Shown here piece by piece: positions 60,720 to 64,000 of a stretch of 64,000 nt of DNA. The notes beneath the pieces were generated by a model, which had not been told where the DNA came from, searched no databases, and was given only the letters and a program-made list of their open reading frames with translations. The stretch is taken from assembly GCA_017502845.1 (NCBI GenBank), contig JAFVUE010000004.1, positions 124,001 through 188,000 on the forward strand, written 5' to 3'. The translations under genes were made by a program, and so were the position numbers. Every line of letters begins with the position of its first letter. The stretch's first letter is position 1. The DNA comes from Clostridia bacterium. Its GTDB lineage: Bacteria > Bacillota > Clostridia > UMGS1810.

Positions 60720-61226
60720 ATGAATAGCAAAAAATGGAAAACATGGAAAGCAATGATGGACGATAAAATATGCTTTACATGTAAAAAAATGAATGGTAAA
60801 ATATACGATATGAATGAGAAACCGAATCCCACTCCTCCGGTTCATCTTTTTTGTAGATGTATAATAACCAAATTAAAATCAAAAATGGCTGGAACTGCTA
60901 CGGCATTGGGAGTGAATGGTGCAGATTGGTATTTGAAAATGCATAATAAATTACCAGATTACTATATAAGTGTGGGTGATGCAAAAGATCAAGGATGGAT
61001 CCCGGAGGAAGGAAATCTTGCCATACAATGTCCAAATAAAATGATCTTTGGTGGTATGTATATGAACAGAGATGGTCATTTACCGTCTGCGCCCGGACGA
61101 ATATGGTATGAGGCAGATATTTGTTATGTAAATGGATATCGAGGAGTAGAAAGAATAGTTTTTTCTAATGATGGTATTATTTTTGTTACATATGATCATT
61201 ATCGTACATTTTACGAAATCGTATAG
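60720..61226 (+). CDS. Barnase-type ribonuclease toxin with truncated MuF domain
   Basis: A 168-residue protein of two parts. Residues 12-50 match the zinc-finger end of MuF/SPP1 gp7 minor head proteins: DDKICFTCKKMNGKIY ... PPVHLFCRC (C18, C21, H42, C45, C47). Residues 60-168 are a barnase-like guanyl-preferring RNase. The HNKLPDYYI segment holds K77; E131 lies in WYEADICY, R141 and R145 in GYRGVERI, and H160 in TYDHYRTF. These match barnase K27, E73, R83, R87 and H102, so it should be active. No signal peptide. Visibly AT-richer than its neighbours, suggesting transfer. AGGGAGAT precedes the ATG; stop TAG. Confidence 0.88.
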   Translation: MNSKKWKTWKAMMDDKICFTCKKMNGKIYDMNEKPNPTPPVHLFCRCIITKLKSKMAGTATALGVNGADWYLKMHNKLPDYYISVGDAKDQGWIPEEGNLAIQCPNKMIFGGMYMNRDGHLPSAPGRIWYEADICYVNGYRGVERIVFSNDGIIFVTYDHYRTFYEIV

Positions 61227-61234
61227 GAGGAAAC

Positions 61235-61552
61235 ATGAATAAAAAAAATTACAATACAAAAGCGTATAAGGGGATCAAAGAAAATCTTATCATATTAGAT
61301 TTTACAGGCATTAAAACTCCAGACGAGATACACAGTATGCTGAAAGAAAAGTTCGGGTTGCCTGATTATTACGGAAAAAACTGGGATGCACTGTGGGATT
61401 GTTTGCGTTATATGTGGAAGGAAGAAATCGCCGTAAAGATCTGCGGATTCTCTTCTCTTCCAAAAGAAGGGCAAGAATATTGTAAGCCCATGATTAAAGT
61501 TTTTGAAGACGCGCAAAGGGAAAATCCCAATTTTGTGTTTGAATTTTGTTAA
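61235..61552 (+). CDS. Barstar-family ribonuclease inhibitor
   Basis: A 105-residue immunity protein for the RNase encoded just upstream. The inhibitory helix motif LPDYYGKNWDALWDCL is nearly that of barstar (LPEYYGENLDALWDCL); D51 and D55 correspond to barstar D35 and D39, which plug the barnase active site. The N-terminal extension of about 15 residues is not in B. amyloliquefaciens barstar. AGGAGG overlaps the toxin stop, so the two are co-translated, and it shares the toxin's AT-rich composition. Confidence 0.92.
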   Translation: MNKKNYNTKAYKGIKENLIILDFTGIKTPDEIHSMLKEKFGLPDYYGKNWDALWDCLRYMWKEEIAVKICGFSSLPKEGQEYCKPMIKVFEDAQRENPNFVFEFC

Positions 61553-61591
61553 CACCACGTTAAAATAATGTTACAAACTACACCTTACCCA

Positions 61592-61646
61592 CGAAAAATG
61601 TCGCTTATTGTGATACAATTATAGCGTGATATCATCACATTTTTCG
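61592..61646 (+). promoter_or_regulatory. Inverted repeat around the promoter/leader of the amidase gene
   Basis: CGAAAAATGT (61592-61601) pairs perfectly with ACATTTTTCG (61637-61646). Inside are TACAAT (61614-61619), a likely -10, and GTGAT-atc-ATCAC. AGGAGGTG and the ATG follow at once. Confidence 0.5.
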
Positions 61647-61659
61647 CAGGAGGTGAAGT

Positions 61660-63180
61660 ATGAAAAGGTTTTTGTTGTTTGCGATACTCATAGTCAGCTT
61701 GTTCGCATGTGTAAATGTGTGTGCTGCTGATGATGAGATTGACATATATATGTTTGGAGAAAGAATCCTGTGCGATGTTCCACCTGTTATAGAGGACGGC
61801 AGAACACTTGTTCCCGTTCGTGCTATTTCCGAGAGCGGAATGGGTGCAAAGGTCAGCTGGAACGGTAAACTCAGGCAGGTTAAGGTAACAAAGGGCGATC
61901 TTGAAATACTTCTGACTATCGGAGAGAAGAAAGTTCTTGTGAATGGTAAGGCAACAGAGCTGGACGTCCCTGCAAAACTTATAAATGACAGAACTATGGT
62001 TCCTGTTCGTTTTATAAGTGAGACATTTGAATACAAGGTTGACTGGGATAATGATAAAAGACGGGTTATTATAGAGGAGAAAGATAAACCCGATGCTTAC
62101 ATAGAGGATATTTCGGTTAAGGAAACAGTCAGGGATAATCAGCTTGTGGTAAAACTTTCTGAATACGAGAAACCCGATATATTCACGCTTAAAGAACCTT
62201 ACCGTATAGTGCTTGATTTTAATAAAGTAAAGTTTGACGGCAATGACGGTAAGATTGATGTTAATTCGGGATATATAACTCAGGTTCGCTGGGCAGACCA
62301 CGATGGCTATTACAGAGTGGTTATAGAATGTCCAGGAGAGCAACCCTATAAATTTGTGAAAAACAGCAACAGAAAGTTTACAATCAATGTGGGAACGTCC
62401 AAGACTGCTGTTGATGTGGGCAATGATGGGGAAATCATTGAAGAACCCGATGACGGGAAAGAAACAGAAGAAAACACCACACCATCAAAACCTGCAGATA
62501 AAGATGATGACGAACCCACATATTCAAGACCTGACCGTGATAGTGCCAAGAAGAACCCAAGCGGCAAAGGTCCTCTTGTTGTTATAGATGCAGGACACGG
62601 AGGTAAGGACCCCGGTGCACTTGCAAGAGATGAAGATGGGGAAGTTATCTATCTTGACGATGAAGAGGAAGAAGTTTATATTCAGGAAAAGGATGTAAAC
62701 CTTGCCGTTGCCCTTAAAGTGTATAAATACTTAAAAGACGAGGGTGTCAATGTTATGATGATCCGTGATGTTGACGAATTTGTTGAACTCCGTGATATTG
62801 CGGATATTGCAAATGAATACGGTGCAGATCTCTTTGTCAGCATCCACAGTAATTCTGTTGACGGTGTTCCCACTGCAAACGGAACAGAAGTTCTTTATTT
62901 TGATACGGACGAGAAAACAGAATACGGCATTTCAAGTAAGGCACTTGCAAAGAATATCCTTGACGAAATGATAGATGCAACGGATATGTTTGACCGTGGA
63001 CTTCAGAATCGTCCCGGTCTTGCAGTTCTCAAATGGACTGAAATGCCTGCGGCACTTGTCGAACTTGGATTCCTTACAAATGCAGATGATCAGGAGAAAC
63101 TCATCAATAACAGATGGCAGGAGAAAGCCGCAAAGGGTATTGCAAAAGGTATTATGAATGCCCTTGAGGAAATGGAATAA
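61660..63180 (+). CDS. N-acetylmuramoyl-L-alanine amidase with stalk and AMIN domains
   Basis: A 506-residue exported wall hydrolase. Signal peptide MKRFLLFAILIVSLFACVNVCAA. A copper-amine-oxidase-like stalk domain follows (about 28-138: DGRTLVPVRAISES ... DRTMVPVRFISETFEYKVDW). Then an AMIN domain (about 145-240) that targets the wall, and an acidic, Pro-rich linker. The amidase_3 core (about 300-505) has DAGHGGKDPGA (His), YIQEKDVNLA (Glu), FVSIHSNSV (His) and ALVELGFLTN (catalytic Glu). A highly acidic insert, LDDEEEEVYIQ, precedes the second ligand. Probably cell separation or sporulation-related wall turnover. Confidence 0.92.
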   Translation: MKRFLLFAILIVSLFACVNVCAADDEIDIYMFGERILCDVPPVIEDGRTLVPVRAISESGMGAKVSWNGKLRQVKVTKGDLEILLTIGEKKVLVNGKATELDVPAKLINDRTMVPVRFISETFEYKVDWDNDKRRVIIEEKDKPDAYIEDISVKETVRDNQLVVKLSEYEKPDIFTLKEPYRIVLDFNKVKFDGNDGKIDVNSGYITQVRWADHDGYYRVVIECPGEQPYKFVKNSNRKFTINVGTSKTAVDVGNDGEIIEEPDDGKETEENTTPSKPADKDDDEPTYSRPDRDSAKKNPSGKGPLVVIDAGHGGKDPGALARDEDGEVIYLDDEEEEVYIQEKDVNLAVALKVYKYLKDEGVNVMMIRDVDEFVELRDIADIANEYGADLFVSIHSNSVDGVPTANGTEVLYFDTDEKTEYGISSKALAKNILDEMIDATDMFDRGLQNRPGLAVLKWTEMPAALVELGFLTNADDQEKLINNRWQEKAAKGIAKGIMNALEEME

Positions 63181-63183
63181 TAA

Positions 63184-63214
63184 AAAACGGACAGATATAT
63201 CTGTCCGTTTTTAT
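63184..63214 (+). terminator. Rho-independent terminator
   Basis: AAAACGGACAGATA / TATCTGTCCGTTTT palindrome with T residues, directly behind the amidase gene. Confidence 0.88.
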
Positions 63215-63224
63215 AATTTTTGTA

Positions 63225-63253
63225 TTTACATATTATTTTTCCTGTGATAAAAT
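63225..63253 (+). promoter_or_regulatory. Promoter of the 63299-pncB pair
   Basis: TTTACA (63225-63230), a 17-base spacer and TAAAAT (63248-63253). Confidence 0.5.
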
Positions 63254-63298
63254 GGATATAATAACTATTATATGCAATTAAAAAGGAGATAGATTAAA

Positions 63299-63574
63299 AT
63301 GGCTGCAAAGAAAGATGATTACAAGTACCTCACATATCAGGGACAACCCCTTATCTGCAGAGGTAATACAATGATTTACGGCAATATTGCCGATCCTTAT
63401 TATGTTCAGCTTACTGCACTGGATCAGGCAACAGTAGAAGGTGTAGAGGTTGCAGGTAATATCCAGATTGCGCTTATGCAGGGTATGAGAATTCTCAAAA
63501 CTGCAGAACGCGAAGGGATGTTCAACGCTATGGACATAGCAGAATTCTGGCTTAAGGATGCCCTGGAGGAATAA
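63299..63574 (+). CDS. Small conserved protein upstream of nicotinate phosphoribosyltransferase
   Basis: A 91-residue soluble protein (MAAKKDDYKYLTYQGQPLICRGNTMIYGNIADPYYVQLTALDQ...) with a helical C-terminus. No function is known to me; similar genes occur in Clostridia. AAAAGGAGAT precedes the ATG. It ends 2 bases before pncB, with pncB's GGAGG site inside its last codons, so the two are surely co-expressed. Confidence 0.75.
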   Translation: MAAKKDDYKYLTYQGQPLICRGNTMIYGNIADPYYVQLTALDQATVEGVEVAGNIQIALMQGMRILKTAEREGMFNAMDIAEFWLKDALEE

Positions 63575-63576
63575 TA

Positions 63577-64000
63577 ATGAACGCCAATAAAAACCTTACC
63601 ATGCTTATGGACTTCTATGAGATGACAATGGCAAACGGATATTTTAAGCATGGATTTAAGGATAACATCGTATGTTATGATATGTTTTTTCGCAAAGTTC
63701 CTGATGAGGGTGGCTTTGCTATTATGGGTGGACTCCGTCAGCTCATTGGCTACATCAAGGAACTGAAATTCGACGATAGTGATATAGAATACTTCCGCAG
63801 TAAAAATCTTTTTTGCGGAGAATTCCTTGAATATCTTCGTGATTTCGAATTTTCCTGTGATGTGTGGGCTGTGGAGGAGGGTGTGCCCATTTTTCCAAAT
63901 GAGCCGATTGTTAAGGTGGTAGGCCCTGCTATTCAGGCACAGTTTGTGGAGACAATGATTCTCCTGACTGTTAACCACCAGAGTCTTATTGCCACTAAAG
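63577..64000 (+). CDS. pncB: Nicotinate phosphoribosyltransferase, N-terminal part (partial)
   Basis: The first 141 codons of a gene cut by the right edge. MLMDFYEMTMANGYFKHGFKDNIVCYDMFFRKVPDEGGFAIMGGL is the characteristic N-terminus of clostridial PncB, which makes nicotinate mononucleotide from nicotinate and PRPP in NAD salvage. ETMILLTVNHQSLIATK near the edge is the usual next motif. ATG 63577 follows GGAGG. Confidence 0.9.
   Translation, partial: MNANKNLTMLMDFYEMTMANGYFKHGFKDNIVCYDMFFRKVPDEGGFAIMGGLRQLIGYIKELKFDDSDIEYFRSKNLFCGEFLEYLRDFEFSCDVWAVEEGVPIFPNEPIVKVVGPAIQAQFVETMILLTVNHQSLIATK

Overview
The window looks like chromosome from a spore-forming, anaerobic member of the Clostridia. 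Evidence seen: sigG, a YlmC/YmxH-type PRC-barrel gene and a SpoVB-type flippase (sporulation); rubrerythrin, an 8-Cys ferredoxin and acyl-CoA dehydratase activase genes (anaerobic lifestyle); SLH and dockerin-like surface proteins (Gram-positive wall). I cannot name a genus. No rRNA, tRNA or CRISPR array was recognised.

Layout. 1-4.6 kb: start of a SpoVB-like flippase (minus), then a plus-strand run rsmD-coaD-coiled-coil gene-proB-trmR-trhP. 4.7-12.8 kb: a lipoprotein, a DUF1015 protein, a two-gene acyl-CoA dehydratase activase/dehydratase-like system, a secreted stalk-domain protein behind an ECF-sigma-type promoter, and a second lipoprotein. 13-25.2 kb: lspA-gltX-proS (minus) diverging from an M18 aminopeptidase, then lon-ysxC-pcrA-yerC-methyltransferase-SGNH hydrolase. 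25.2-26.4 kb: a 103-bp tandem repeat and an EamA exporter.

26.4-41.5 kb holds a compact siphovirus-type head/tail/lysis cluster on the minus strand, under a divergent S24-type repressor. It has both terminase parts, portal, scaffold, capsid, connectors, tail tube, chaperones, tape measure, Dit, Tal, fibres, holin and endolysin. It lacks any integrase, replication, recombination or head-protease gene. Operator-like repeats and opposed promoters lie between repressor and terminase. A chromosomal dispersed repeat sits between terminase and portal. This is either a defective or domesticated prophage or a gene-transfer-agent-like particle locus, placed directly upstream of sigG.

41.6-49.2 kb: sigG (with a hairpin that masks its ribosome-binding site), rubrerythrin, ylmC, ferredoxin, ricT-holB-darA (minus), then M14 peptidase-apbE-amidohydrolase. 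49.4-54.6 kb: two large secreted surface proteins, one with a half dockerin, the other with 21 Asp-Pro-Val repeats and three SLH domains. 54.6-56.2 kb is a repeat-rich stretch: five GTAGGG palindromes, a 277-bp MITE-like element, a small conserved gene, an array of small hairpins separated by TATATCG, and a diverged duplicate of the 3' end of ruvB. 56.2-60.5 kb: a GH95 fucosidase gene between that fragment and the intact ruvC-ruvA-ruvB operon. 60.7-61.6 kb: a barnase-type RNase toxin with a truncated MuF head-protein domain, and its barstar inhibitor. 61.7-64 kb: an AMIN/amidase_3 cell-wall hydrolase, a small conserved gene, and the start of a nicotinate phosphoribosyltransferase.

The observations most worth following up are the integrase-less particle locus with its repressor/operator switch, the MuF-barnase/barstar pair, the synonymously diverged ruvB duplication flanking GH95, the repeat families around 54.6-55.8 kb, and an in-frame UAG inside a conserved gene at 1.9 kb.
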